Shown: one piece after another, positions 1 through 7,636 of the stretch
How positions within the stretch are numbered: position 1 is the first letter of the stretch
Layout: every line of letters starts with the position of its first letter
DNA from: Syntrophobacteria bacterium
GTDB lineage: Bacteria; Desulfobacterota; DSWW01
Direction: 5' to 3'
Assembly (NCBI GenBank): GCA_030145435.1
Contig: JAQYVQ010000053.1
Coordinates: 1 to 8,107, forward strand
DNA: 8,107 nucleotides
The notes under the pieces: generated by a model
What the model was told of the DNA's origin: nothing
The model's database searches: none
Seen by the model: the letters and a program-made list of their open reading frames with translations, nothing else
Translations under genes and position numbers: made by a program

Positions 1-2
1 TT

Positions 3-11
3 TCCTTTCCT
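3..11 (-). promoter_or_regulatory. Putative ribosome binding site of the next gene downstream of bamA
   Basis: Read on the minus strand this is AGGAAAGGA, a strong purine-rich Shine-Dalgarno-like stretch. It starts 11 nt after the bamA stop codon, in an AT-rich gap. Its start codon would lie just beyond the window edge. This implies that the unit continues past bamA. In many Desulfobacterota and Proteobacteria the gene after bamA encodes the Skp/OmpH periplasmic chaperone, but nothing in the window shows which gene follows. Confidence 0.45.
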
Positions 12-22
12 ATATCTATACC

Positions 23-2458
23 CTAAAAGGGCGTCCCGATCGAGAACTGCACCGCCGACGAATCTTCACCCTCCTCCGCATCCAGCGGGAACCCAAGAAC
101 AAAAGTGAGGGGGCCCATGGGAGAAAACCATCGAAATCCACCCCCTACGCTGAACCGCAGGTTCTGGAACTTGATGCTCTCGTCTTCGCTAAACGCGTTT
201 CCTGCATCGAAAAAGACCAGCCCTCGGAGCTTGAGCGAAGGTGCGATGGGGAAGATATATTCCACATTGAAGATCAACTCCTTGTTCCCGCCGATCAGAA
301 CACCGAACACCTGCGGGCCGAGAGAACGCACGTCATAGCCCCGCACCGTGCTGATCCCCCCCACGAAATAGCGCTCAAAGACCGGAAGCCTGTCTCCATT
401 GATTCCCTCACCCCATCCGGCCCTCGCGCGGAGATGCACCGTCGTATCCCAGATGATCGGGATGTACACGCCCGTGTCCGCCTGGAACTTTACGAAGTCG
501 GTGTTTCCCCCTAAGAAGGTGCCGGCGAATTCCGCGGTGCCGATGTTCATCCACCCCTTCATCGGGAACATGGGGTTGTCGAGCGTGTTGTGAACCAACG
601 AAAACGTCATCGAGCTCACGGTGCTCCTCCCCTCCTCCGCTCGGAGCGTAATCGAGGCGAGTTGGCTTACCTCCTTGACCTCCACATCCTCGTACTTGTA
701 CATCACGTTCCCGCGCAAGAACTGTCGCAGCTCGTATCCGAAGCGCAGTGCCCCTCCCGAAGAACGGCGGGTGAAGTCCTGGTACACCCGTTCTGTGTTG
801 AACGCGTCGATTCCGGCGGACAGGGGAATGTCGAAGAGCCAGGGCTCGGTGAAACTCAGAGAAAAGTTCTGTCGCGTCCCTCCGATCTCCCCATTCAGGG
901 ACAGGATCTGTCCTCGACCGAACAGGTTGCTCTGGGTGACGTTCGCCATCAGGATGAACTGGTCGGTCGAGCTGAACCCGGCCCCCCCGCTAAGGGTTCC
1001 GGTCTGCCCCTCCTTCACCGATACGACCACGTCCAGCAGGTTCGGGTCGGACCCGGGTTCTATATTGATATTCACGGTATCGAAATAGCCAAGCCGTTCG
1101 ACCTCGCTCTTGGAGAACCGCAACATGGAACTGCTGTAGAGATCTCCCTCGATCATGGCCATGTCTCTCCGGATGACCTTGTCGCGCGTCTTGGTGTTCC
1201 CGGCGATACGGATGTCCCCGATGTAGTATTTCTCTCCCTTCTGTACGCGGTAGATCACGTCCACGGTCAGAGAAGCCTCGTCCGGGTAGTACATAGGGAT
1301 GATCTCGGCAAACGCATAGCCCTGGTCCGCGTAGTAGTCGGTCATGGCCGTGATATCGTCCGTGAGCCTTTGCCGACTGAAAATCTGCCCGGGCAGGAGT
1401 GTCTGCAAGCCGGCCAGGATGAACTGCTCCTCTTCGGTGGTATTCTCCCACTGCATGCTCTTTACGGTGTACTGTTCACCTTCTTCCAGAAGGAAGAAGA
1501 CATACATCCCCTTCTCCGTAGACAGGGTGAGCGGAGGCTTTGCGGAGAACTGCAAGTAGCCATGATCGAGGTACCACAGGGTCAGACGGGTGACGTCATC
1601 CTTGAGCATGTCCTCCTTGTAGGCGCCCGAGGAAGTGATGAAAGACAAAAGGGACTTCTTCTTCGTCTGAAGGATTCCGCCGAGTTGCTTGTCGGAGAAC
1701 CGGTGATTCCCCAGGAACGTGACCTTCTGAACCTTGATTTCCTCGTTTTCCTGGACCTTGAAAACAATATTGACCTGGTTGTTGCCGTAAGGCTCGGCCT
1801 CGTATTCCACATTCGCCCGAAAATACCCCTCGTTGGCATAGAGCTTTCGGATCTTCTCCACATTCTCCTTGAGGGCCCCGACGTTCAGGAACGTGTTCGG
1901 CTGGATCGTGACGACTTCGATCAGGTCATCTTCTTCGAGTTCCTTGACCCCTTCGTAGCGTACCTCCCGAATCATGGGCCTCTCTTCGATATGATAGATG
2001 ATCTTCACGCCCCCCGGGACGGGAAGGGCTTCCACGATCACCTGTCGGAAGTATCCGGTCTCCATGATCGTGCGGATGTCCTCCCGGATCGTCTTTCGTT
2101 TGACCCGGTCACCCTCCCGCGTCCGGATCCTCAGGAAGATCACATCCGGTTCGATCCGCTGTCCCCCCTCCACTTCGATGGCCTGCACGATGGGCAACAC
2201 CTCCCCCGCCTCGATCTCCGGGCCCCCTTCCTCTTCGATGTCGGGTTCCGGGGGGAGCAATGCCTCCCCTTCGGTTGGCGGGACTTCCTCCGCTTCGATG
2301 ACGGGCTCCACGGGAGGCAGTTCCTCGTCTTCCATGGCCGTTCCCAGGGGGGGCAGGCTATCGTCTTCCTGGGCCCGGGACATGCTCGGGGTTGAGGTCA
2401 TGACCAGCAACAACAGCATGCACCAGAGGATCCATCGGGAGTTGTGTCGATTCCACAT
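23..2458 (-). CDS. bamA: Outer membrane protein assembly factor BamA (Omp85 family)
   Basis: BamA is the outer-membrane beta-barrel insertase at the core of the BAM complex. The 811-residue product starts with a signal peptide (basic residues R4, H5 and R8, hydrophobic core 10-20, likely cleavage after S-R-A29). An acidic, proline-rich linker follows (about 30-90). Five POTRA repeats come next, at about 91-159, 160-238, 241-327, 329-406 and 409-484, with typical strand ends such as VTFLGNHRFS and IRIAGNTKTRDKVI. The barrel spans 487-811, carries the Omp85 loop-6 motif VRGYD at 705-709, and ends in a C-terminal Phe. At about 325 residues the barrel is shorter than in E. coli, where it is roughly 385, implying shorter surface loops. 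I chose the ATG at 2458 because it gives a clean signal peptide. An in-frame GTG at 2473 is possible, and neither has a strong ribosome binding site. The gene lies 26 nt after lolD and is probably co-transcribed with it. Confidence 0.96.
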   Translation of the reverse strand: MWNRHNSRWILWCMLLLLVMTSTPSMSRAQEDDSLPPLGTAMEDEELPPVEPVIEAEEVPPTEGEALLPPEPDIEEEGGPEIEAGEVLPIVQAIEVEGGQRIEPDVIFLRIRTREGDRVKRKTIREDIRTIMETGYFRQVIVEALPVPGGVKIIYHIEERPMIREVRYEGVKELEEDDLIEVVTIQPNTFLNVGALKENVEKIRKLYANEGYFRANVEYEAEPYGNNQVNIVFKVQENEEIKVQKVTFLGNHRFSDKQLGGILQTKKKSLLSFITSSGAYKEDMLKDDVTRLTLWYLDHGYLQFSAKPPLTLSTEKGMYVFFLLEEGEQYTVKSMQWENTTEEEQFILAGLQTLLPGQIFSRQRLTDDITAMTDYYADQGYAFAEIIPMYYPDEASLTVDVIYRVQKGEKYYIGDIRIAGNTKTRDKVIRRDMAMIEGDLYSSSMLRFSKSEVERLGYFDTVNINIEPGSDPNLLDVVVSVKEGQTGTLSGGAGFSSTDQFILMANVTQSNLFGRGQILSLNGEIGGTRQNFSLSFTEPWLFDIPLSAGIDAFNTERVYQDFTRRSSGGALRFGYELRQFLRGNVMYKYEDVEVKEVSQLASITLRAEEGRSTVSSMTFSLVHNTLDNPMFPMKGWMNIGTAEFAGTFLGGNTDFVKFQADTGVYIPIIWDTTVHLRARAGWGEGINGDRLPVFERYFVGGISTVRGYDVRSLGPQVFGVLIGGNKELIFNVEYIFPIAPSLKLRGLVFFDAGNAFSEDESIKFQNLRFSVGGGFRWFSPMGPLTFVLGFPLDAEEGEDSSAVQFSIGTPF

Positions 2459-2484
2459 TCTTAGGTCGATCACGCCTGGTTCGC

Positions 2485-3240
2485 CTACGTACCGTTCGTG
2501 TGTGAATAAAGCTCGGGTCTTTCCGCTTCCACAAGCCTTCCGTCGAGCATATGAATCTGTCTGTCCATCCGCGCGGCGAATCTCGGGTTGTGCGTGACCG
2601 CCACGACCGCAACACCTCGGGTATCGCGCAGCCTCACCAGCAGGTCCTCTACCACGCCTGCGCTCTCGGTATCCAGGTTTCCCGTGGGCTCGTCCGCCAA
2701 GATGATCTGCGGGTCCATGATCACCGCGCGGGCCACGGCGACCCGCTGCTGCTCTCCCCCGGACAGCTTGCCGGGCCGATGGGCCAAGCGCTCCGCCAAC
2801 CCCAATTCCTCGAGCAGTCCGGTAGCCTTCCGCTCTGCCTGCTTCTTGGGCATCCCCGCGATCCGTGCCGGAAGCATCGTGTTCTCCAGAGCAGACAGGT
2901 CGGAGAGCAGGTAATGGAACTGAAAGACGAACCCGATCTCCCGGTTGCGGAAGCCCGCAAGCTCCCTGTCCGAGCGGGTCAACTGATCCTCCCCGCAATA
3001 CGCGACGCGGCCCTGAGTGGGACGATCCAAGGCACCGAGGATATGCAACAGGGTTGTCTTTCCTACACCCGATACGCCGAGGATCGCGATGGTCTCTCCC
3101 TTTCGGATTTCCAGATCGATCCCCCTCAGTACACGAATCTCCTTCTCTCCGAGCCGGAAACTCTTGGTGAGCCCCCCCACCTGCAAAAGGATATTGCCCG
3201 GTGCTGCCCCGCCTGCCGGGTCCGGTGTCTGCCTATTCAT
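2485..3240 (-). CDS. lolD: Lipoprotein-releasing system ATP-binding protein LolD
   Basis: This is the ATPase subunit that powers LolCDE, the inner-membrane ABC transporter that extracts outer-membrane lipoproteins and passes them to LolA. The 251-residue product has every ABC signature: Walker A GVSGVGKT (55-62), Q-loop Gln107 in FVFQFHYLL, signature LSGGEQQRVAVARA (159-172), Walker B IILADE (179-184) followed by PTGNLD, and the switch His217 in VTHN. The stretch FQFHYLLSDLSALEN resembles the equivalent part of E. coli LolD, which helps separate it from the related MacB, FtsE and general 'LolD-like' ATPases. The ATG at 3240 overlaps the preceding permease stop by 8 nt and has TGAGGT about 10 nt upstream. 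Translational coupling is therefore likely. An ATG further upstream, at 3300, would add 20 residues inside the permease gene and lacks family similarity. Confidence 0.94.
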   Translation of the reverse strand: MNRQTPDPAGGAAPGNILLQVGGLTKSFRLGEKEIRVLRGIDLEIRKGETIAILGVSGVGKTTLLHILGALDRPTQGRVAYCGEDQLTRSDRELAGFRNREIGFVFQFHYLLSDLSALENTMLPARIAGMPKKQAERKATGLLEELGLAERLAHRPGKLSGGEQQRVAVARAVIMDPQIILADEPTGNLDTESAGVVEDLLVRLRDTRGVAVVAVTHNPRFAARMDRQIHMLDGRLVEAERPELYSHTNGT

Positions 3241-4483
3241 AACGCAAGACCTCAGCCGGGTCGAGCTTGGCCGCCTGCCGCGTCGGGTAAACGGTAGCAA
3301 GAACGCACAACGCCAGGGAGGACAGGCCGACCAGGAAGAATTCGATCGGCCGGACTTCCACCGGCAGGTGGGACAAGTAGTAGATGTCCGGGTCCAGGCG
3401 AATCAAGGGATAGCTTCCGGCCACCAGGCAGACCCCGTAGCCCAATACCAGCCCGAGAATCGTGCCGATCAGCCCGAGCACCAAACCCTGCAAAAGGAAG
3501 ATCCTCCCGATGGAACGCTGGGTGGCCCCCATGGCCTTCAGGATCGCGACCTCACGGCGTTTCTCCAGGACGTTCATGATCAGGGTACTGATGATGTTAA
3601 AGCCCCCGACCAGGATAATCAAAACCAGGACGAGGAACATGACGACCTTCTGCAACTTCAAGGCGGAAAAAAAATTCGGGTTGATCTCCTTCCACGTCTT
3701 CACCCAGAACGGATAGCCCAGGAGCTCCTGAACCTGCTGCTCCATCCGGTCCGTCTCTCGGATGTCTTCCAGGCGGACCTCGATTCCGGTCACTCGGTCC
3801 CCCATTCCAAAGAAATCCTGAGCCTCCGCGAGCGAGAGGAATGCCAGGGAGGCATCGTATTCGTACATGCCGACCTCGAATACGCCTTCCACCCGATAGT
3901 CCCGAAGGGCCGGCGAGGCCGGCGCCCCGGTCGTCTGGCCGGTCATGGCGACCAGGCGGACCGTGTCCCCGCAGCTCACCTCCAATGTTTCTGCCAAAAC
4001 GTTCCCGATCCAGACGGGGACCTCCGGAGATCGCCCCTGTGTGCCGGCACGCTCCATGGCGGAGGGAAACGAAAACCCGCCACACGAGAAGGACAACTGC
4101 CAATCCGACATCTCGGGCACAGACTCCGGCCAAACGCCCCGAACAACGATGCCGTGCACGTCCTCTTCGGACCGCAGTAGCGCCTTGTGGTAGGAAAAGG
4201 GCATGGTGGTGGCCACCTCGGGAAGCTTGTGCAGCTTTTCCCTCACCTCTTCCCAGTCGCCCATCTCTCCATCGAAGCGGAGCAGAAGCAAGTGTGCGTT
4301 CACGCCGATGATCTTGTCCCGGAGGACGCTCTCGAACCCGGAGGCAAACGAGAGGGCAAGTACAAGGGCCATCACCCCCACGAGGATCCCCATCACGGTA
4401 ATCCACGCCATCACCGAAAGGAATCCGGACTCCTTCCCGGCTTTCAGATAGCGCAGACCGACACGTAGTTCGTAGGAAGCCAT
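3233..4483 (-). CDS. lolE: Lipoprotein-releasing system permease, LolE-like (no hook motif)
   Basis: This is a transmembrane subunit of the LolCDE lipoprotein exporter, 416 residues long. The layout is the LolC/E (MacB/FtsX-like) one: transmembrane helix 1 at about 24-46, a large periplasmic domain at about 50-278, then three helices at about 279-303, 326-355 and 381-399. Conserved family blocks are VGLRYLKAGK near the N-terminus, GVFEVGMYEYD (200-210), NVLEKRREVAILKAMGAT (304-321) and the C-terminal PAEVLRYE. The EKRREVAILKAMGA segment is the coupling region expected to contact LolD. Where LolC has its LolA-binding hook, this protein has a Gly/Ala/Thr-rich stretch (about 179-198) without the TPxGxxP pattern. 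I therefore name it LolE rather than LolC. The family is certain, the C/E letter less so. It begins 3 nt after the upstream permease gene and overlaps lolD by 8 nt. Confidence 0.9.
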   Translation of the reverse strand: MASYELRVGLRYLKAGKESGFLSVMAWITVMGILVGVMALVLALSFASGFESVLRDKIIGVNAHLLLLRFDGEMGDWEEVREKLHKLPEVATTMPFSYHKALLRSEEDVHGIVVRGVWPESVPEMSDWQLSFSCGGFSFPSAMERAGTQGRSPEVPVWIGNVLAETLEVSCGDTVRLVAMTGQTTGAPASPALRDYRVEGVFEVGMYEYDASLAFLSLAEAQDFFGMGDRVTGIEVRLEDIRETDRMEQQVQELLGYPFWVKTWKEINPNFFSALKLQKVVMFLVLVLIILVGGFNIISTLIMNVLEKRREVAILKAMGATQRSIGRIFLLQGLVLGLIGTILGLVLGYGVCLVAGSYPLIRLDPDIYYLSHLPVEVRPIEFFLVGLSSLALCVLATVYPTRQAAKLDPAEVLRYE

Positions 4484-4486
4484 CAG

Positions 4487-5743
4487 CTATTCGTACCGTA
4501 AGGTCTCAGCCGGAAGCACCCGGGCCGCCTGCCAAGCCGGATACAGGGTGGCCAGGAGACTCAAAAGCAGGGCAGCCACAGCGACCGACAGGATATCCAC
4601 GGGTTCCATCCGAACGGGTAACGTGAGTTGATAAAAAACGTCTTGAGGGAGCGTAACGACAGGGTATCGCGCCAGAATCTTGCAGGCCCCGACACCCATC
4701 AGGACTCCGACGCCCGTCCCCGACAACCCGATGAGCATCCCCTGGAGAACGAACAACCCCTGGATCCTGCCTCGGGTCGCACCCAACGCCTTCAAGATCG
4801 AAATCTCCTTCTTCTTCTCGATCACCGTCATGGCCAGGGAACTCAGAATATTCAGCACGGCGACCAACACGATCAGCGCCAAGACGGCAAAGGCCGTGAT
4901 CTTCTCCAAACGCATGGCGGACAGGAGCCTGCGATTCTTCTGCATCCAGTCCTCGACTCGGTAGGCATCCCCCGAAAGGCCCCGTATCTCTTCCGCCCTC
5001 TCCCGAGCCCGCTCGACCCTCGAGATCCCCACCTCGATGCCGCTGATTTCCCTTCCGATCTGGAGGAACGACTGCGCTTCCCCCAGGGCCACGTAGGCAA
5101 AGGTAGCATCGTACTCGTACAGGCCCGTCTGGAAAACCCCCCCTACACAAAAGGTCTCCTGGATGGGCATGACGCCAAAGGGTGTCTCGATCCCCACCGG
5201 CGAGACGACCCGTATCGGATCCCCGTAGAAACAGCCCAAATTATTGGTCAGCTCCCGGCCGAGCAGAATCGCAGGCTTTCCCTCGCATTCCGAGGGGAAA
5301 GCCTGGTCCGATTCGATCGGTTCCCGGAGCACATCCAGACTCCCCTCCAGCAGTTGCCCGGGCAGCCGGCTCACCAGCGAGATCGATTCAGGCTCGATCC
5401 CCATCAGGGTCGCCCCGACGGGGCGCCCGGAGGAGAGGAGCAGCACCTGTGTCCGAACATAGGGGCTGAGGCCCCGCACCTCTTCCACCCCGGCCAGCCG
5501 TTCACGAAGCTCTTGCACATGGTCCTGGCTCATGTGCTTGCGCGTGAGCGTTACCGGGGCCATGTTCCCCAGGAGTTTTTCCTTCAGGTCCTCTTCGAAC
5601 CCGTCCATCACGCTCAGGGTCACCAGCATGGCCATCACGCCGACTGCAATCCCGAGACACGAGAGTAAGGGGATCACGGATACGAAACCGTAGCGCCGTC
5701 TGGATCGCAAGTAACGGACCGCAAGGTGCCATTCGAATGTCAC
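4487..5743 (-). CDS. lolC: Lipoprotein-releasing system permease, LolC-like (hook present)
   Basis: This is the second transmembrane subunit of the lipoprotein-release transporter, 418 residues long, and a paralogue of the next gene. Helices lie at about 20-46, 282-308, 328-356 and 381-403, with a periplasmic domain at about 50-280. Family blocks are LAVRYLRSRRRYGFVSV, GVFQTGLYEYD, TVIEKKKEISILKALGAT (306-323) and the terminal PAETLRYE. Residues 187-195 read TPFGVMPIQ and sit immediately before the GVFQTGLYEYD block. This matches the position and pattern of the E. coli LolC hook (TPMGRIPSQ, from memory), the loop that binds LolA, which is why I call it LolC. The start codon is GTG, with AGGA only 2 nt upstream and a GGAGG further back. 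No ATG fits the family N-terminus better. The gene follows lysS after 54 nt with no visible terminator. Confidence 0.91.
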   Translation of the reverse strand: MTFEWHLAVRYLRSRRRYGFVSVIPLLSCLGIAVGVMAMLVTLSVMDGFEEDLKEKLLGNMAPVTLTRKHMSQDHVQELRERLAGVEEVRGLSPYVRTQVLLLSSGRPVGATLMGIEPESISLVSRLPGQLLEGSLDVLREPIESDQAFPSECEGKPAILLGRELTNNLGCFYGDPIRVVSPVGIETPFGVMPIQETFCVGGVFQTGLYEYDATFAYVALGEAQSFLQIGREISGIEVGISRVERARERAEEIRGLSGDAYRVEDWMQKNRRLLSAMRLEKITAFAVLALIVLVAVLNILSSLAMTVIEKKKEISILKALGATRGRIQGLFVLQGMLIGLSGTGVGVLMGVGACKILARYPVVTLPQDVFYQLTLPVRMEPVDILSVAVAALLLSLLATLYPAWQAARVLPAETLRYE

Positions 5744-5797
5744 AATCCTGTTCGGGCCTCCGGGAAACCAAGGGGAGAGAAAAGAGGCAAGAGAACC

Positions 5798-7300
5798 TTA
5801 TTCTTTGTGGGAAAAGCCTTTCTCAGGCCTCATCTGCGGAAAAAGAATCACGTCCCGGATGGAGGAGGCATCTGTGAAGAGCATCACCAGCCTGTCCATC
5901 CCGATCCCTTCCCCTGCCGCCGGCGGCATGCCGAATTCCAGGGCTTCCACAAAATCCTCGTCCATCTGCTGGGCCGTGTCATCCCCCTGCCGCCGCTTAT
6001 CGACCTGATCAAGCAGCCTGCGTCTCTGTTCCTCCGGGTCGTTGAGTTCAGAAAAACCGTTGGCAACCTCTCGCCCCGCAATGAAAAGCTCGAAGCGATC
6101 CACCCTGTCCGCACACCCTTCCGTCGAGCGGGCGAGGGGAGAAACCTCGACAGGGTATTGTGTGATGAACGTGGGCTGGATCAGTTTCTCCTCCACTATC
6201 TGCTCGAACAACTCCACGAGCAGTTCCCCATGGCTCATGTTCTCCAATCGCTCGACCCCGTGTCTCTCACAGACCGCTCTCAGGGCCGCCGTCTCCTCGA
6301 TCTCCCCCTGGGCAAACCCTCCGTCCTCGACGAGGGCCTGCTCCAGGGAGAGACTTCTCCAGGGGGGGGTAAAATCCAGGTCGACTCCCTGGTACGTGAT
6401 GCTTCGGCTCCCCAAAAGATCGTCGAGCAATCCACAGATGAGTTCTTCCGTGAGGGACATGAAGTCCTCGTAGCGGGCGTAGGCCTCATAGAACTCGATC
6501 ATCGTGAATTCCGGGTTGTGGCGCGTAGACAAACCTTCGTTTCGGAAGTTCTTGTTGAGTTCGTATACCTTGGCGAACCCCCCCACGAGCAGGCGCTTCA
6601 GGTACAGCTCCGGGGCGATGCGGAGGTAGAGCGGTTGCTCCAGCGCGTTGTGGAAGGTCTCAAACGGTCGGGCCGCAGCCCCTCCGGCGATCGGGTGCAT
6701 CATCGGCGTTTCGACCTCGAGGAAACCCCTCTGATCGAAGAAGGCCCGAACCCGGCGGATAATCTCGGCTCGCATGCGAAACGTGGCCCTCACCGAGGGG
6801 TTCACGATCAGGTCCTGGTAGCGCTTCCGGTATCGCAACTCGATATCCCGAAGACCGTGGAACTTCTCGGGCAGGGGTCGAAGGGCCTTTGCAAGAATCT
6901 CGTATCGTTCCACCTGGAGGGTCAGTTCCCCGGTCCGGGTAAGGAACAGACGCCCCTGCGCCCCGAACAGATCCCCGATATCCGCCCATCGCCTGAACTG
7001 ATCGTACGCCTCTTCGCCGACCACGTTCTTTCGCAAGTACAGCTGCATTTGCCCCGTTTCATCCTGAACGTGAACGAAGCAGCTCTTGCCGAAATCCCTC
7101 ATGGACATCACGCGGCCTGCCAGGGCGAAACGCTCCTCCACCCCTTCCAGGTCATCCGGGGAAGCCTCTCGAAATCGTTCCAGGACGGCCCCGGTCGTTG
7201 TGGTGGGTCGAAACCTGTTTGGGTAGGGAGCTGTCCCCTCGACCCGCATCTGTTCCATCTTCTTCAGACGGACGTCCCTTATGGAATCCTCGGCACGCAT
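5798..7300 (-). CDS. lysS: Lysyl-tRNA synthetase, class II
   Basis: This enzyme attaches lysine to tRNA-Lys in the cytoplasm using ATP. At 500 residues it is the usual length for bacterial class II LysRS. It has an N-terminal helix with the characteristic YPNRF, and an anticodon-binding OB fold at about 55-140 (AGRVMSMRDFGKSCFVHVQD). The catalytic domain follows, with motif 1 around 184-201 (FFDQRGFLEVETPMM), motif 2 starting FRNEG (252-256) and running into RHNPEFTMIEFYEAY, and motif 3 GEGIGMDRLVML (463-474). The segment GREVANGFSELNDP is typical of LysRS and argues against AspRS, AsnRS and the EpmA/PoxA paralogue, which lacks the OB fold. The ATG at 7300 fits the family N-terminus. The nearest AGGA is 13 nt upstream, slightly far. 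It is the first gene of the apparent lysS-lol-bamA unit and lies directly behind a promoter-like sequence. Confidence 0.97.
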   Translation of the reverse strand: MRAEDSIRDVRLKKMEQMRVEGTAPYPNRFRPTTTTGAVLERFREASPDDLEGVEERFALAGRVMSMRDFGKSCFVHVQDETGQMQLYLRKNVVGEEAYDQFRRWADIGDLFGAQGRLFLTRTGELTLQVERYEILAKALRPLPEKFHGLRDIELRYRKRYQDLIVNPSVRATFRMRAEIIRRVRAFFDQRGFLEVETPMMHPIAGGAAARPFETFHNALEQPLYLRIAPELYLKRLLVGGFAKVYELNKNFRNEGLSTRHNPEFTMIEFYEAYARYEDFMSLTEELICGLLDDLLGSRSITYQGVDLDFTPPWRSLSLEQALVEDGGFAQGEIEETAALRAVCERHGVERLENMSHGELLVELFEQIVEEKLIQPTFITQYPVEVSPLARSTEGCADRVDRFELFIAGREVANGFSELNDPEEQRRRLLDQVDKRRQGDDTAQQMDEDFVEALEFGMPPAAGEGIGMDRLVMLFTDASSIRDVILFPQMRPEKGFSHKE

Positions 7301-7350
7301 TCGAAACAGATTTTCCTTTCCGCGAAAAGGGGCTTAGGTCAAATGGATCT

Positions 7351-7380
7351 TAGATAGCTTAAACCTTTCTCTATTGTCAA
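7351..7380 (-). promoter_or_regulatory. Sigma70-type promoter for the lysS-lol-bamA unit
   Basis: On the minus strand a consensus -35 box TTGACA (7380-7375) is followed after 18 nt by TATCTA (7356-7351), a weak -10 that keeps the leading TAT. The transcription start would fall near 7344 and give a leader of about 44 nt before the lysS ATG. The local AT-rich composition contrasts with the GC-rich flanks and supports the call. The leader is too short for a T-box or lysine riboswitch, and I see neither. No second promoter of similar quality was noticed in the short gaps between the downstream genes. Confidence 0.6.
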
Positions 7381-7398
7381 GGAAAGCGCATGCACTGC

Positions 7399-7433
7399 AG
7401 GGGTCAGGGACCAGGGGTCAGGGGTCAGGGCCC
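7399..7433 (+). repeat. Five tandem AGGGGTC-type 7-bp units, G-quadruplex pattern
   Basis: Five adjacent 7-bp units read AGGGGTC, AGGGACC, AGGGGTC, AGGGGTC and AGGGCCC. Five runs of at least three G, separated by 3, 4, 3 and 3 bases, satisfy the usual G3+N1-7 quadruplex pattern on the plus strand. The last full unit also forms a possible hairpin, GGGGTC (7421-7426) with GACCCC (7434-7439). The array ends 19 bp upstream of the -35 box of the lysS promoter. Any folding or regulatory role is inference. Confidence 0.8.
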
Positions 7434-7502
7434 GACCCCAACCCTCCAATATAGTTACGGTAAGTGCCTTCGAGAGGCAGGCGATCACGTGTTTGAAACC
7501 CT

Positions 7503-7543
7503 GTGCGATCCTCTACTCGAGATTCGATTTGTGCAGGGCGACT
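7503..7543 (+). repeat. Dispersed 41-bp repeat, copy 1
   Basis: This is the first of three equal-length copies of a 41-bp sequence. It starts GTGCGAT and ends TTCGATTTGTGCAGGGCGACT minus its first base. It matches copy 2 at 34 of 41 positions and copy 3 at 27 of 41, without gaps. Downstream, 7591-7613 (GGACCCTGTGTAGCCC, then CAATGG) resembles the sequence that closes copy 3 at 7881-7902. No exact inverted partner of its TTCGATTTG arm was found close by. Confidence 0.75.
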
Positions 7544-7636
7544 CAGTCAATGCGAAATGCGGACCACAGTTAATCGGGCACGGGCACGGAGGACCCTGTG
7601 TAGCCCGTCAATGGAGGGAGTGGGGCGGGGCATCCG

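Noticed and set aside
590..2395. 601-codon open frame on the plus strand
   Set aside because: It lies antisense within bamA, whose POTRA and barrel sequence is unmistakable. Its translation is Asp/His/Val/Leu/Arg-rich with no domain I recognise. It is a shadow of codon bias in a GC-rich gene.
2459..2998. N-terminal extension of the bamA frame up to 2998
   Set aside because: The extra 180 codons overlap lolD almost entirely and translate to Gly/Arg-rich nonsense. The signal peptide starts at the ATG at 2458.
3017..4180. 387-codon plus-strand frame, and a similar 346-codon frame at 4628-5668
   Set aside because: Both are antisense to the Lol genes (mainly lolE for the first, lolC for the second) and give charged low-complexity translations without membrane segments or motifs.
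7301..7344. T-box or riboswitch in front of lysS
   Set aside because: The predicted leader is only about 44 nt and shows no T-box sequence, specifier loop or terminator/antiterminator pair.
5726..7357. 543-codon open frame on the plus strand covering nearly all of lysS
   Set aside because: It is antisense to a complete lysyl-tRNA synthetase with all class II motifs. Its translation has no recognisable domain, so it is a mirror frame.
7450..7455. TATAGT as a plus-strand -10 box
   Set aside because: The site 17 bp upstream reads AGGGCC, so there is no -35 partner, and no gene follows on the plus strand.
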